Shown piece after piece: positions 35,580-44,471 of a stretch of DNA of 64,000 bases. A program made the position numbers and the translations under genes. Numbering within the stretch: position 1 is the stretch's first letter; every line of letters begins with the position of its first letter. The stretch covers positions 1 to 64,000 of the forward strand of contig NZ_JAUFQJ010000019.1 in assembly GCF_030409685.1 (NCBI RefSeq), in the 5' to 3' direction. This stretch comes from Ferruginibacter paludis (GTDB lineage: Bacteria; Bacteroidota; Bacteroidia; Chitinophagales; Chitinophagaceae). The notes under the pieces were generated by a model that ran no database searches, was not told the DNA's origin, and worked only from the letters and a program-made list of their open reading frames with translations.

Positions 35580-37427
35580 TTAGTATCCCCTTACATTCTT
35601 TCCTTCCATATAATTCATGAAAGCTTTGTTGCAAACACGGTTACCTCCCGGCGTAGGATAATTGCCTGTAAAATACCAGTCGCCTGTGTTGGTAGGACAA
35701 GCCTGGTGCAGCGTTTCTATTTTTTGATAGATTACGTCTACCGGAATATTAATTTCTTTTGGCGTAATCAACTGGGCAATCTTTGCGGAGATTTCTTCCA
35801 AAGTAAATTGCTTGTATACCTGCCGTACTATATTTTCTGTATGCAGTTTATTATTGCGTTGCAGTTCTTTGCCTTTTAACAAAATTTCATCCAGCAGACT
35901 TTCCTGCTTTCTTTCGTACAGCAATTCAATAGCAGCTTTAAAGGCTATGAAGTCGCCCATCTTGCTCATATCTATTCCATAACAGTCAGGGTACCGGATT
36001 TGCGGTGCAGAAGATACAACGATAATTCTTTTTGGTTCCAGCCGTGCAAGCATCCTGATAATACTTTCTCTTAAAGTAGTTCCTCTCACAATTGAATCAT
36101 CAATCACTACTAAAGTGTCGATGCCTTTTCGTACAGTTCCATAAGTGATATCGTATACATGTTGTACCATTTCGTTGCGGCTGCTGTCTTCTGTAATAAA
36201 GGTGCGCAGCTTTACATCTTTGATGGCTATCTTTTCAAAACGAATTTTACGGCTGATCATTTCTGATAACTTCTCTTCATCAAAATCGGTACCCCAGCTT
36301 AAAATTCTTTCAATCTTAATTTTTTTCAGGTATTCATCTGCCCCTTTTAAAAGACCATAAAAAGCAGTCTCTGCAGTATTGGGAATAAAAGAAAAAATAG
36401 TATTTTTTAAATCGTAATCAACGGCCTTTAAAACGGGTTCGCTCAGATAACGACCCAGCGCTTTTCTCTCCTTATAAATTTTTTCATCACTTCCTCGGGA
36501 GAAGTAAATGCGTTCAAAGCTGCAGGCTTTTCTTTCTTTAGGCTCAACAATTTGTTCAATCGTATAATTGCCATGTTCGTCTACCAGCAAAGCACATCCC
36601 GGCATCAATTCTTTTACTTCATTTTCTCCCACATTAAATGCGGTTCTGATGGCAGCCCTTTCACTGGCACCAACAATAACGTCGTCATTGGCGTAATAAT
36701 AAGAAGGCCTTATTCCATGTGCATCTCGCATAATGAAAGCTTTTCCGTTGCCGGTTAAGCCACAAAAATTAAATCCTCCGTCAAAAAGAGGAACTGCTTT
36801 TTTAAGCACCTTAGCCACATCAAGCTGACCGGGAAAAGCTTCATCAGCTTTTACCAAAAAATGATGCAATACTTCCATCATGGCAGCAAGATCACTTTGT
36901 TTTTGAAAAACGCCGGGCTCTAAATTGATAAGACTAAATAACTCTTCGGTATTTACAAGATTGAAATTTCCTGCCAGTGCTAAATTTCTTGCGGGAATGG
37001 TATCGCGTTTTATAAAAGGATGGCAAAATTCAGCATTGTTTTTTCCCTGGGTTCCATAGCGCAAATGACCCAGTAATAATTCTCCCAAATGATTTACATG
37101 GCCCTTCATCAGCCCCGGATGGTTTTTAATATCCGGCTGATATTTTTCAATTTCTTCAATTTCTTTTCCAATCTGGGAAAACAACTCTGCGATGGGTTGG
37201 TTAGCACTGCTGCGTATCCGGTGTAAAAAAGGATAACCTGGCTCAACATTCAACTTTACAGTTGCGATGCCCGCGCCGTCCTGTCCACGGTTGTGCTGTT
37301 TTTCCATCAGCAGATACAACTTATTAAGGCCATACAATACCGATCCGTATTGTTGCTGATAATAACTAAAAGGTTTGCGAAGGCGAATAAAGGCGAGGCC
37401 ACATTCGTGTTTGATTTCGTCGCTCAT
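35580..37427 (-). CDS. Amidophosphoribosyltransferase-like protein (PurF family, long form)
   Basis: 615 residues against about 480-510 for usual PurF. The N-terminal class II glutaminase starts after a short propeptide (MSDEIKHE) with catalytic Cys9 in CGLAFIRLRKP and contains NRGQDGAGIA and LLGHLRYGTQG. The C-terminal phosphoribosyltransferase half has the PRPP loop VVIDDSIVRGTTLRESI. Reaction of the family: PRPP plus glutamine gives phosphoribosylamine. The extra length comes from inserts in the first half (for example EKYQPDIKNHPGLMKGHV). It may be the purine enzyme or a paralogue beside a canonical PurF; the window alone cannot decide. Confidence 0.85.
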   Translation of the reverse strand: MSDEIKHECGLAFIRLRKPFSYYQQQYGSVLYGLNKLYLLMEKQHNRGQDGAGIATVKLNVEPGYPFLHRIRSSANQPIAELFSQIGKEIEEIEKYQPDIKNHPGLMKGHVNHLGELLLGHLRYGTQGKNNAEFCHPFIKRDTIPARNLALAGNFNLVNTEELFSLINLEPGVFQKQSDLAAMMEVLHHFLVKADEAFPGQLDVAKVLKKAVPLFDGGFNFCGLTGNGKAFIMRDAHGIRPSYYYANDDVIVGASERAAIRTAFNVGENEVKELMPGCALLVDEHGNYTIEQIVEPKERKACSFERIYFSRGSDEKIYKERKALGRYLSEPVLKAVDYDLKNTIFSFIPNTAETAFYGLLKGADEYLKKIKIERILSWGTDFDEEKLSEMISRKIRFEKIAIKDVKLRTFITEDSSRNEMVQHVYDITYGTVRKGIDTLVVIDDSIVRGTTLRESIIRMLARLEPKRIIVVSSAPQIRYPDCYGIDMSKMGDFIAFKAAIELLYERKQESLLDEILLKGKELQRNNKLHTENIVRQVYKQFTLEEISAKIAQLITPKEINIPVDVIYQKIETLHQACPTNTGDWYFTGNYPTPGGNRVCNKAFMNYMEGKNVRGY

Positions 37428-37460
37428 GAATTTTTATAAGTTGCAAAGTTACGCCATTGC

Positions 37461-37491
37461 TAAATAAAAATCCCGGCAGAATAGCCGGGAT
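37461..37491 (-). terminator. Rho-independent terminator after the barrel gene
   Basis: On the minus strand ATCCCGGC and GCCGGGAT form an 8-bp stem with a 6-base loop, followed by TTTTTATTTA (37470-37461). It ends the barrel gene whose stop is at 37527 and insulates the PurF-like gene. Confidence 0.85.
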
Positions 37492-37526
37492 GAAAATTTA
37501 TTTTGTTAAGCTTTTGATTTATAGAA

Positions 37527-38252
37527 TTATAGACCACTTATTGTCAGGCCTATTTGATAAGGTCTGATCGATGGTCCTGCGCCATCTTTTAAAAACGACG
37601 TGATTGAATAAGCACCAAAAAGAGAAAAATGACCAATACCAACCCTTGCTGTTGCTGCTAAACGGGTAGTATTAAAATATGCTTTACGGCTTTCTTTTTC
37701 TGTATATGACATGATAGTTGTACCACTTTTATTTACCAAAGTTTTACCCTTCGTATGCGTATTCAGCATAGTACCCACTTTTACACCCAGCGCAAATTTC
37801 CAGCTTTTTGCTTCGTGTGACGGATCAGCCGTATACCTCAGTTCAATAGGCACTTCTAAAAATGAAGTGGCCAATTTATATTTCTTAAAATAATTAGACG
37901 AATCCAGATTTGAAAAAGGAAGTAAGGTACTGGTTGAAAGAATGCCAATAGCTGTTTTATTGAAAAGAATACTGCTTGTGCTGATGCCCAGTCCGAAAGC
38001 AACACTCCATCTTGGATCGGTTTTAAAAGGCTTATTCATCATGATATAAAAATTCAGTCCACGGGATAGCCCTTTAATGCGGCCACCAATACTGTCCGGT
38101 GCTCCGCTCCAGTGATCGCTGCTCAATTGCAGCATAATATGATCTCCTGAACGGTCTATATCTACTTTACTCCAATCTTTTTTTGGTTTTAGTTGTGCAG
38201 TTGCCTGGGAAAGGGAAAAAATAGCAATTAGTACAAATGCAAATTTTGTCAT
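37527..38252 (-). CDS. Outer-membrane beta-barrel protein
   Basis: 241 residues from the ATG at 38252; the open frame continues upstream only because it reads through a tRNA gene. The signal peptide (MTKFAFVLIAIFSL, ending ATAQ) is followed by KPKKDWSKVDIDRSGDHIM and strands with aromatic girdles (LNFYIMMNKPF, WSVAFGLGIST, LATSFLEVPIELRYT, FALGVKVGTMLNTH), ending PYQIGLTISGL. This fits a Bacteroidota outer-membrane barrel family with an N-terminal periplasmic segment. A -7 element (TATTTTTG on the minus strand, 38277-38270) lies 17 bp upstream, so it is transcribed separately from the tRNA. The role is unknown. Confidence 0.85.
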   Translation of the reverse strand: MTKFAFVLIAIFSLSQATAQLKPKKDWSKVDIDRSGDHIMLQLSSDHWSGAPDSIGGRIKGLSRGLNFYIMMNKPFKTDPRWSVAFGLGISTSSILFNKTAIGILSTSTLLPFSNLDSSNYFKKYKLATSFLEVPIELRYTADPSHEAKSWKFALGVKVGTMLNTHTKGKTLVNKSGTTIMSYTEKESRKAYFNTTRLAATARVGIGHFSLFGAYSITSFLKDGAGPSIRPYQIGLTISGL

Positions 38253-38312
38253 AATGAAGTCTTGAGTGGCAAAAATAATAGCCAGCAGGGTTAATGAAAG
38301 GTTAAATGAAAT

Positions 38313-38342
38313 TAAAAAAATGTGCCCGAAATTAATCGGGCA
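38313..38342 (-). terminator. Terminator of the tRNA-Ile2 gene
   Basis: On the minus strand TGCCCGA pairs with TCGGGCA around a 6-base loop, followed by CA and seven Ts. It lies 12 bp beyond the tRNA 3' end. Confidence 0.85.
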
Positions 38343-38353
38343 GTTTTTTTGTG

Positions 38354-38427
38354 TGGGCCCACCTGGGCTCGAACCAGGGACCACCTGATTATGAGTCAGG
38401 TGCTCTAACCAACTGAGCTATAGGCCC
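38354..38427 (-). tRNA. tRNA-Ile2 (anticodon CAU, lysidine type)
   Basis: A 74-nt cloverleaf: acceptor GGGCCTA paired with TGGGCCC, D arm GCTCAGTTGGTTAGAGC, anticodon arm CCTGA-CTCATAA-TCAGG, T arm CCTGG-TTCGAGC-CCAGG, discriminator A, CCA not encoded. The CAU anticodon could be Met or Ile2. The acceptor pairs C4-G69 and C5-G68 match the known TilS determinants of tRNA-Ile2, and the G-G-U-C variable loop also resembles E. coli tRNA-Ile2, so I favour Ile2, in which the C of the anticodon is changed to lysidine to read AUA. Elongator Met is the alternative. Confidence 0.8.
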
Positions 38428-38450
38428 TGTTATTTTTACATAACGGACGG

Positions 38451-38458
38451 CAAAAGTA
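38451..38458 (-). promoter_or_regulatory. -7 promoter element of the tRNA-Ile2 gene
   Basis: On the minus strand TACTTTTG (38458-38451) matches TAnnTTTG, 24 bp upstream of the mature tRNA 5' end. The divergent -7 element of the HAD gene starts only 13 bp away on the other strand. Confidence 0.45.
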
Positions 38459-38470
38459 AGTAAAATAAGA

Positions 38471-38478
38471 TAATTTTG
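38471..38478 (+). promoter_or_regulatory. -7 promoter element of the HAD hydrolase gene
   Basis: TAATTTTG matches TAnnTTTG and lies 18 bp before the ATG at 38497. It overlaps the in-frame TTG at 38476, which is therefore not the start codon. Confidence 0.45.
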
Positions 38479-38496
38479 AAGGCAATTAATAAAATT

Positions 38497-39111
38497 ATGG
38501 CAAAAATAAAAAATCTGCTCTTCGATCTTGGAGGTGTGCTGCTCAATATAGATTATCATAAAACAGCCGATGCTTTTAAAAAGCTGGGGGTTACAAAATT
38601 TGATGATTTGTATTCGCAGGCAGGTGCCAACGAATTGTTTGAAGCATTGGAAACGGGCAAGATTACGGAGGCTGATTTTTATAGTACATTACAGGAATAT
38701 TGTGATCCCAAAACCAGCAGGGAACAAATTGAAGCCGCCTGGAATTCGATGCTGATGGATTTCAGGGTTGAAAGTCTTAACTGGCTGAAAAGTTTGAAAG
38801 ATCAGTACAATATTTATTTGCTAAGCAACACCAACAGTATTCATTTAAAGGCGTTCAAAAAAATTTTTAATGAAGAAGTCGACCAATCCAGTCTGGATGA
38901 TTATTTTATAAAAGCCTACTATTCACACGATATTCAGATGCGCAAGCCTTATACAGAAACGTACCATTTTGTTTTAAATGATGCAGGGTTAAAGGCAGAG
39001 GAAACACTTTTTATTGATGACTCCATTAACAACATCGAAGGAGCAAAACTGGCAGGTTTGCAGATACACCATTTGTTATCCGGCGACAAAATTGAAGATA
39101 TACAATTATAA
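38497..39111 (+). CDS. HAD-superfamily hydrolase (YihX-like, subfamily IA)
   Basis: 204 residues from the ATG at 38497. All four HAD motifs are present: I as LLFDLGGVLLNID (nucleophile Asp), II as IYLLSNTNS, III lysine in MRKPYTETY, and IV as LFIDDSINNIEGA. The helical cap between motifs I and II is of the C1 type. The FDLGGV form of motif I, lacking the second Asp, is typical of the YihX/epoxide-hydrolase-like branch, which includes sugar-1-phosphatases. The substrate is unknown. Monocistronic, divergent from tRNA-Ile2. Confidence 0.88.
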   Translation: MAKIKNLLFDLGGVLLNIDYHKTADAFKKLGVTKFDDLYSQAGANELFEALETGKITEADFYSTLQEYCDPKTSREQIEAAWNSMLMDFRVESLNWLKSLKDQYNIYLLSNTNSIHLKAFKKIFNEEVDQSSLDDYFIKAYYSHDIQMRKPYTETYHFVLNDAGLKAEETLFIDDSINNIEGAKLAGLQIHHLLSGDKIEDIQL

Positions 39112-39144
39112 AAATAAAGCTAATTTTCATTATCCAGGTTATTT

Positions 39145-39393
39145 CTATTTAACTTCTTCAAAGTCAATATAGTCATCACTTTTATTCACCGGTGTGGCAG
39201 GATTTTTTGTGGCTTTATAACCTGTATTGGCCTGTTGTTGCGCATTCATTTTTTCCTGCATTTGCGCACTCATATCACCAAATTGCTTTTTTACCTGTTT
39301 GGTAGTTTTGGCAACGGGAATAATTAACTCGAATACAAGCTTGTAAAGCAGGTATAAAACAAAAAGTTCAAAAGCCAGTCTGAAGATGTTCAT
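39145..39393 (-). CDS. DUF4834-family small membrane protein
   Basis: 82 residues. One N-terminal membrane helix (LAFELFVLYLLYKLVFELII) is followed by a basic, glutamine-rich cytoplasmic tail (KQVKKQFGDMSAQMQEKMNAQ) and an acidic end (DDYIDFEEVK). This matches the Bacteroidota-specific DUF4834 family, of unknown function, which is often found near rimP-nusA-infB as here. Confidence 0.8.
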   Translation of the reverse strand: MNIFRLAFELFVLYLLYKLVFELIIPVAKTTKQVKKQFGDMSAQMQEKMNAQQQANTGYKATKNPATPVNKSDDYIDFEEVK

Positions 39394-39480
39394 ATTGTAA
39401 AGGTATTAATCAATTAAAAACAAACCTGTTAAATTTGGCCAATTAATTTTAAAAATATAATACATGCATAATGTTAGTTT

Positions 39481-39511
39481 TTTGCTGTTATTAATTTGTT
39501 TCCTATATTTG
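39481..39511 (+). promoter_or_regulatory. Promoter of the rimP-nusA-infB operon
   Basis: TTTG at 39481-39484 and TATATTTG at 39504-39511 are separated by 19 bp, an exact fit to the Bacteroidota housekeeping promoter. The transcript would start near 39516 and carry an about 50-nt leader with the hairpin at 39533-39557. Confidence 0.8.
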
Positions 39512-39532
39512 CAATGGAAAAAGATACAAAAT

Positions 39533-39557
39533 GAAGGGAACGAGGACCGTTCCCTTC
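39533..39557 (+). promoter_or_regulatory. Leader hairpin of rimP, candidate attenuator
   Basis: A perfect 10-bp stem (GAAGGGAACG with CGTTCCCTTC) with an AGGAC loop sits in the rimP leader and ends 10 nt before the ATG, followed by TTCTTTTATT. It could terminate transcription weakly or cover the ribosome site. The AGGA of the loop may be the Shine-Dalgarno sequence or bind NusA; this is inference. Confidence 0.55.
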
Positions 39558-39567
39558 TTCTTTTATT

Positions 39568-40041
39568 ATGACTCAGGACACGACAAGTTTACAGGCAATA
39601 GAGGCTTTGATTGCAAAACTGCTTTCAGAAATGGAAGATGTTTTTTTGGTGTCTGTAAAAGTGAAACCGGTCAATAATATTAAAGTGTTCCTGGATGCAG
39701 ATGGCGGCTTAAACATTGACAGATGTGTTAAAATAAACAGGGCCATGTACCGCACGATAGAAGAAGAAGGCTGGTATCCTGACGGGAATTTTTCACTGGA
39801 AGTATCAAGTCCGGGAATAGACGAACCGTTGAAATTGTTGCGCCAGTATAAAAAGAATATCGGCAGAACAGTGGAAATAACATTTACCAATGATGTTAAA
39901 CAGGAAGGGAAGCTGGTTGCAGTTGACGACGAAGGAGTAACAATTGAATACATAGAAGGGAAAAATAAGAAGGCAATTACAGTAACAAAGGAAATTCCGT
40001 TTGATGCAATTAAACAAACAGTAGTACAGATAGCATTTTAA
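39568..40041 (+). CDS. rimP: Ribosome maturation factor RimP
   Basis: 157 residues, slightly longer than usual. RimP helps assemble the 30S subunit. The N-terminal alpha/beta domain shows VKVKPVNNIKVFLDADGGLNIDRCVKINR, and the central signature SLEVSSPGIDEPL is present, followed by the SH3-like C-terminal domain (NIGRTVEITF, GVTIEYIEGKNKK). First gene of rimP-nusA-infB, 54 bp before nusA. Confidence 0.95.
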   Translation: MTQDTTSLQAIEALIAKLLSEMEDVFLVSVKVKPVNNIKVFLDADGGLNIDRCVKINRAMYRTIEEEGWYPDGNFSLEVSSPGIDEPLKLLRQYKKNIGRTVEITFTNDVKQEGKLVAVDDEGVTIEYIEGKNKKAITVTKEIPFDAIKQTVVQIAF

Positions 40042-40095
40042 TTAATTAACAAAACACCCCTGCCGGCGGGATGTAAAAGCGAGGCTGGTAAGTTT

Positions 40096-41346
40096 ATGGC
40101 ACGTATTAATTTGATTGATTCCTTCCAGGAATTTAAAGAAGCTGAAAACATTGATCGTCCTACATTGATGAAGGTGATGGAAGACGTTTTTAAAACGCTG
40201 ATCCGTAAAAAATACGGTAGTGACGATCAGTTTGACGTTATTGTAAACGATCAGAAGGGTGATCTTGAGATATTCCGCCGTCGTACTATTGTTGATGATG
40301 GTGATATATATAATACCTTAACTGAAATAGAATACAGTGATGCTATTAAAATAGAACCTGATTACGCTGTTGGTGAAGAGTTGTACGAAGAGGTGGATAT
40401 ACAAAAGGAATTTGGCCGCAGGGCGATTCTGGCGGGCAAACAAACTTTGGCAAGCCGTATCAATGACTTGAAGAAAAATCTGTTGATAAAAAAATACGAA
40501 GATCGTGTAGGCGACATCGTTAGCGGCGAAGTGTACCAGGTTTGGAAAAAAGAAGTATTGCTGTTGGATGAAGAGGGAAATGAAATGATTTTACCCAAAT
40601 CAGAGCAGATACCGTCTGATTATTTTAAGAAAGGTGAAAACGTAAGAGGTGTTGTAAAAAAAGTGGAATTAAAAAACAGCCAGGCTGTTATTGTAGTATC
40701 CAGAACAAGTGCATCTTTTTTGGAAAAATTGTTGGAAATTGAAGTGCCGGAAATATTTGATGGTTTAATTGTTGTGAAGAAGATTGTAAGGGATCCGGGT
40801 GAAAGAGCGAAAATAGCAGTTGAAAGTTTTGACGACAGAATTGATCCGGTAGGGGCCTGCGTTGGTATGAAGGGAAGCCGTATACACGGTATTGTAAGAG
40901 AATTAAAGAATGAAAATATTGATGTAATCAACTGGACAAGCAATATACAGTTGCTGATACAGCGCTCTTTAACACCTGCGAAAATTACCAGTATAGATAT
41001 CAATGAGGAAAAGAAACATGCCACCGTATTTTTAAAACCCGACCAGGTGTCACTGGCAATCGGAAGACGTGGCGTGAATATAAAACTGGCTTGCGAATTG
41101 ACCGGTTATGAGATTGATGTATTCCGTGATAATGAAGGTGAAGTGGATGAATTTGATATTGATCTGGAAGAATTCAGTGATGAGATAGAATCATGGGTAA
41201 TTGAAGCGCTGAAAAAAGTTGGTTGTGATACAGCCCGTTCAGTACTTGATTTAACAGCCGAGGAGTTAGAACGCAGAACAGATCTGGAAAAAGAAACTAT
41301 AGAAGATGTAAGAAGGATTTTGAAAGAAGAATTTGAGAAAGAATAG
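40096..41346 (+). CDS. nusA: Transcription termination/antitermination factor NusA
   Basis: 416 residues, the short form without the E. coli-type acidic repeats. Domains in order: N-terminal RNA-polymerase-binding domain (residues 1-130, ENIDRPTLMKVMEDVFKTL), S1 domain (about 133-200, GDIVSGEVYQVW), then KH1 and KH2 (DPVGACVGMKGSRI; LAIGRRGVNIKLA). The final 60 residues contain one helix-hairpin-helix (TAEELERRTDLEKETIEDV). It binds paused polymerase and nascent RNA and may control its own operon through the leader hairpin. Confidence 0.97.
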   Translation: MARINLIDSFQEFKEAENIDRPTLMKVMEDVFKTLIRKKYGSDDQFDVIVNDQKGDLEIFRRRTIVDDGDIYNTLTEIEYSDAIKIEPDYAVGEELYEEVDIQKEFGRRAILAGKQTLASRINDLKKNLLIKKYEDRVGDIVSGEVYQVWKKEVLLLDEEGNEMILPKSEQIPSDYFKKGENVRGVVKKVELKNSQAVIVVSRTSASFLEKLLEIEVPEIFDGLIVVKKIVRDPGERAKIAVESFDDRIDPVGACVGMKGSRIHGIVRELKNENIDVINWTSNIQLLIQRSLTPAKITSIDINEEKKHATVFLKPDQVSLAIGRRGVNIKLACELTGYEIDVFRDNEGEVDEFDIDLEEFSDEIESWVIEALKKVGCDTARSVLDLTAEELERRTDLEKETIEDVRRILKEEFEKE

Positions 41347-41420
41347 CGGTGAAAAATAATAATCATTTAAAAAGAAAACGATCGCCTATGTCCCATTAGT
41401 TATAGGCAAACAAAACACGA

Positions 41421-44400
41421 ATGTCAGAAGTAGTAACAAATACACCAAGATTGATGGCCGCGGCCAAAGAGTTCAACATAGGTACCAATACCCTTATTGA
41501 ATTTCTGGAATCAAAAGGCTTTGGCAACGAAGAGCTTAAACCAGGCTCCAAGCTCACGGAACAAATGTACCGTGTGCTGCAGTCAGAGTTTCAGCAGGAT
41601 AAGGTAGCTAAAGAAAAGGCCCAGAAGATAGAATTATCAAAAGGCGCCGGCGTTACTGAACCTAAGAAAAAAAGAGATGAGGAAGATCTTTCTTTTAAAA
41701 AGAAAGAGGTGCCGGTAACAGCAGCTCCGGTGGTTGAAAAACCTGCGGAAGTAAAACCTGTCGAAGTCGCGGCACCCATACCACCAGTTAAGGAAGTGCC
41801 GAAAGAAGAAAAAGCTCCGGAAGTAAAACCCGTTGAGGTTTCGAAACCTGCGGCTGAAACAGCTCCTGCGGAAAAACCGGTGGCAGAAACGCCTGTTGAA
41901 AAAAAGACGGTAGTTGAAGACCAGCCCAGGGCTGAGCTTACAAAAATCGAGGCGCCGGAATTAGAGGCTCCAAGGGTAGTTACAAAAATTGACCTTGACG
42001 CCATTGATTCATCTACAAGACCAAAAAAGGCTACCAAAAAACCAGAGGAGAAAGCGGATGCACCTGCTCTAAAAACAGAGACGGCGCCAACTGCGGAAAA
42101 ACCCGCGGATATCGTGCTACCCCCCAAAGCAGTTGAACCTGTTAAGGATGAACCGATCATAAATGCACCAGCTATCATTGAAAATATAAAGGCTGACAAA
42201 CTGGAAGGTCCTAAAATTCTGGGAAAAATTGAGTTACCGGTTGACAACGACACGAGACCTAAAAGGGATGACGATAAGCGCAAGCGTAAACGCATTCCAA
42301 TGGAAAGAAAACCTGGAGCCCCTCCGCATCAGCAAGGCCCAGGCAGTACAGGTAACGCACCGCGGCCAGCCATCAATGATCAAAACCGCAACCGTCCGGC
42401 TGGTAGCGCACCAGCAGGAAGCAGACCCGGTGGTTCTTCAGGAGTTAACAGACCCGGAGGCAACTTCGGTGCTAACAGGCCAGGTGGACCAGGTGGCGCA
42501 CAGGGTGGTAACAGATTTAATACCAACCGGAATGCAGCCGCTCCTGCAGCACGTGCACAGGACAGGGAAATTGATGCTAAGGAAATACAGGATAAAATAA
42601 AAGAAACACAGGCTAAATTATCTGGCGGCGGCGGCCGGGGTAAAAGCCTCAAAGCCAAATACCGCAAAGCTAAAAGAGATGAACTGGCGATACAGCGCGG
42701 AGCAGAAGGCGGCGAAAGCAATAAATTACAGGTTACCGAATTTATTTCGGTTAGTGAGCTGGCTGGTTTGATGGATGTAAGTTTTGCAGACATTATCAGC
42801 AAGTGTATGAACCTGGGTATAATGGTTTCCATTAACCAGCGTTTGGAGGCCGATGTAATTGAACTGGTTGTAAGTGAGTTTAACTACGAAGTGGAATTTA
42901 TTGGTGTGGAGGATGCAGCTGAAATGGAGGATGAGGAGGAGGATGACGATGCTGCTGAATTAAAACCAAGAGCTCCTATTGTTACCATCATGGGGCACGT
43001 AGATCATGGTAAAACATCTTTACTGGATCATATCCGCAACACCAATGTAATTGCAGGTGAGGCGGGTGGTATAACACAGCACATTGGTGCATACGAAGTG
43101 AAATTGAAGGATGGCAGAGCGATTACCTTCCTCGATACTCCGGGCCACGAAGCCTTTACGGCAATGAGGGCACGTGGTGCAAAAGTTACAGATATTGCTG
43201 TTATTGTAATTGCTGCTGATGATGCGGTAATGCCTCAAACAAAAGAAGCAATCTCGCATGCGCAGGCAGCCGGGGTGCCGATGATATTTGCGATCAATAA
43301 AATAGACAGGGACGGCGCTAATCCTGAAAAAATTAAGGAGCAACTGGCCAGCATGAATATTTTGGTTGAAAGCTGGGGTGGTAAATACCAGAGCCAGGAA
43401 ATAAGCGCCAAACAAGGACTGAACATAGACCTTTTGATGGAAAAGATATTACTGGAAGCCGATGTGCTTGAACTAAAAGCCAATCCGGCTAAAGTAGCTA
43501 CCGGTACAGTGATTGAAGCATCGCTCGATAAAGGCCGCGGTTATGTAGCCACCATACTCGTGCAAAATGGTACACTAAGGCAAGGCGACATGATTGTTTC
43601 CGGCCAAAACTTCGGTAAGGTAAAAGCCATGTACAATGAGCGTAACCAGCGCAGCGAAATAGCACCTCCTTCAACACCAGTATTAATACTTGGCTTGAAT
43701 GGTGCGCCGCAGGCGGGTGAAACTTTTAAAGTATATGCAGATGAAAGTGAAGCAAGAGAAAAAGCATACCAGCGTGGACAGATATTGAGAGAACAGGGTA
43801 TGCGTGCGAAGAAACATATTACACTGGATGAAATCGGACGTCGTTTGGCATTGGGAAGCTTTAAAGAACTGAATGTTATTATTAAGGGCGACGTGGATGG
43901 ATCTGTGGAAGCATTAAGTGACTCATTACAGAAACTCAGCACGGAAGAAATTGTGGTGAAAGTGATTCATAAAGCAGTGGGTGCCATTACAGAAAGTGAT
44001 GTTACCCTCGCAAATGCATCGGATGCGATTATCATTGGTTTCAATGTTCGTCCTTCCATGCAGGCTGCACGTTTGGGTGAGCAGGAAGGTATCCAGATCA
44101 AGTTGTATTCTATCATCTACAACGCCATTGAAGAAATCAGGAGTGCGATGGAAGGTATGCTTGAACCTGGAGTGGAAGATAAGGTACTGGCCAATGTGGA
44201 AATTAAAGAAATGTATAAGTTTGATAAGGCTACCGTTGCAGGTTGTATTGTATTGGATGGTAAAATTTCGAGAAACAACCGCATTCGTTTGGTAAGAGAT
44301 GGTATTGTAATATTCACTGGTGAGTTGGGTAGTTTGAAACGTTACAGGGATGATGTGAAGGAAGTTACAACCAATATGGAGTGTGGTTTAACAATTAAAA

Positions 44401-44471
44401 ACTATGCTAATATTGAAGTAGGAGATATCGTGGAAGCATTTGAAGAAGTTGAAGTAAAACGTACTTTATAA
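41421..44471 (+). CDS. infB: Translation initiation factor IF-2
   Basis: 1016 residues. An IF2_N domain (residues 1-55, RLMAAAKEFNIGTNTLIEFLE) is followed by a long low-complexity linker rich in Lys, Pro, Glu and Ala, then Gly/Asn/Arg-rich (about 80-400), a second IF2_N-like domain (about 440-490) and the GTPase domain with GHVDHGKT at 525-532, DTPGHE and NKID. The C-terminal domains that bind fMet-tRNA complete the protein. The linker is much longer than in many phyla and explains the size. Last gene of rimP-nusA-infB, ending at a terminator. Confidence 0.97.
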   Translation: MSEVVTNTPRLMAAAKEFNIGTNTLIEFLESKGFGNEELKPGSKLTEQMYRVLQSEFQQDKVAKEKAQKIELSKGAGVTEPKKKRDEEDLSFKKKEVPVTAAPVVEKPAEVKPVEVAAPIPPVKEVPKEEKAPEVKPVEVSKPAAETAPAEKPVAETPVEKKTVVEDQPRAELTKIEAPELEAPRVVTKIDLDAIDSSTRPKKATKKPEEKADAPALKTETAPTAEKPADIVLPPKAVEPVKDEPIINAPAIIENIKADKLEGPKILGKIELPVDNDTRPKRDDDKRKRKRIPMERKPGAPPHQQGPGSTGNAPRPAINDQNRNRPAGSAPAGSRPGGSSGVNRPGGNFGANRPGGPGGAQGGNRFNTNRNAAAPAARAQDREIDAKEIQDKIKETQAKLSGGGGRGKSLKAKYRKAKRDELAIQRGAEGGESNKLQVTEFISVSELAGLMDVSFADIISKCMNLGIMVSINQRLEADVIELVVSEFNYEVEFIGVEDAAEMEDEEEDDDAAELKPRAPIVTIMGHVDHGKTSLLDHIRNTNVIAGEAGGITQHIGAYEVKLKDGRAITFLDTPGHEAFTAMRARGAKVTDIAVIVIAADDAVMPQTKEAISHAQAAGVPMIFAINKIDRDGANPEKIKEQLASMNILVESWGGKYQSQEISAKQGLNIDLLMEKILLEADVLELKANPAKVATGTVIEASLDKGRGYVATILVQNGTLRQGDMIVSGQNFGKVKAMYNERNQRSEIAPPSTPVLILGLNGAPQAGETFKVYADESEAREKAYQRGQILREQGMRAKKHITLDEIGRRLALGSFKELNVIIKGDVDGSVEALSDSLQKLSTEEIVVKVIHKAVGAITESDVTLANASDAIIIGFNVRPSMQAARLGEQEGIQIKLYSIIYNAIEEIRSAMEGMLEPGVEDKVLANVEIKEMYKFDKATVAGCIVLDGKISRNNRIRLVRDGIVIFTGELGSLKRYRDDVKEVTTNMECGLTIKNYANIEVGDIVEAFEEVEVKRTL

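Noticed and set aside
38253..38384. N-terminal extension of the barrel gene to 38384
   Set aside because: The extension is translation of the tRNA-Ile2 gene and its terminator. The ATG at 38252 gives a clean signal peptide.
41591..42295. A 234-codon open frame antisense to infB
   Set aside because: It is the complement of the low-complexity Lys/Pro/Glu linker of IF-2, giving Ser/Thr/Ala/Gly-rich noise. infB on the plus strand is certain.
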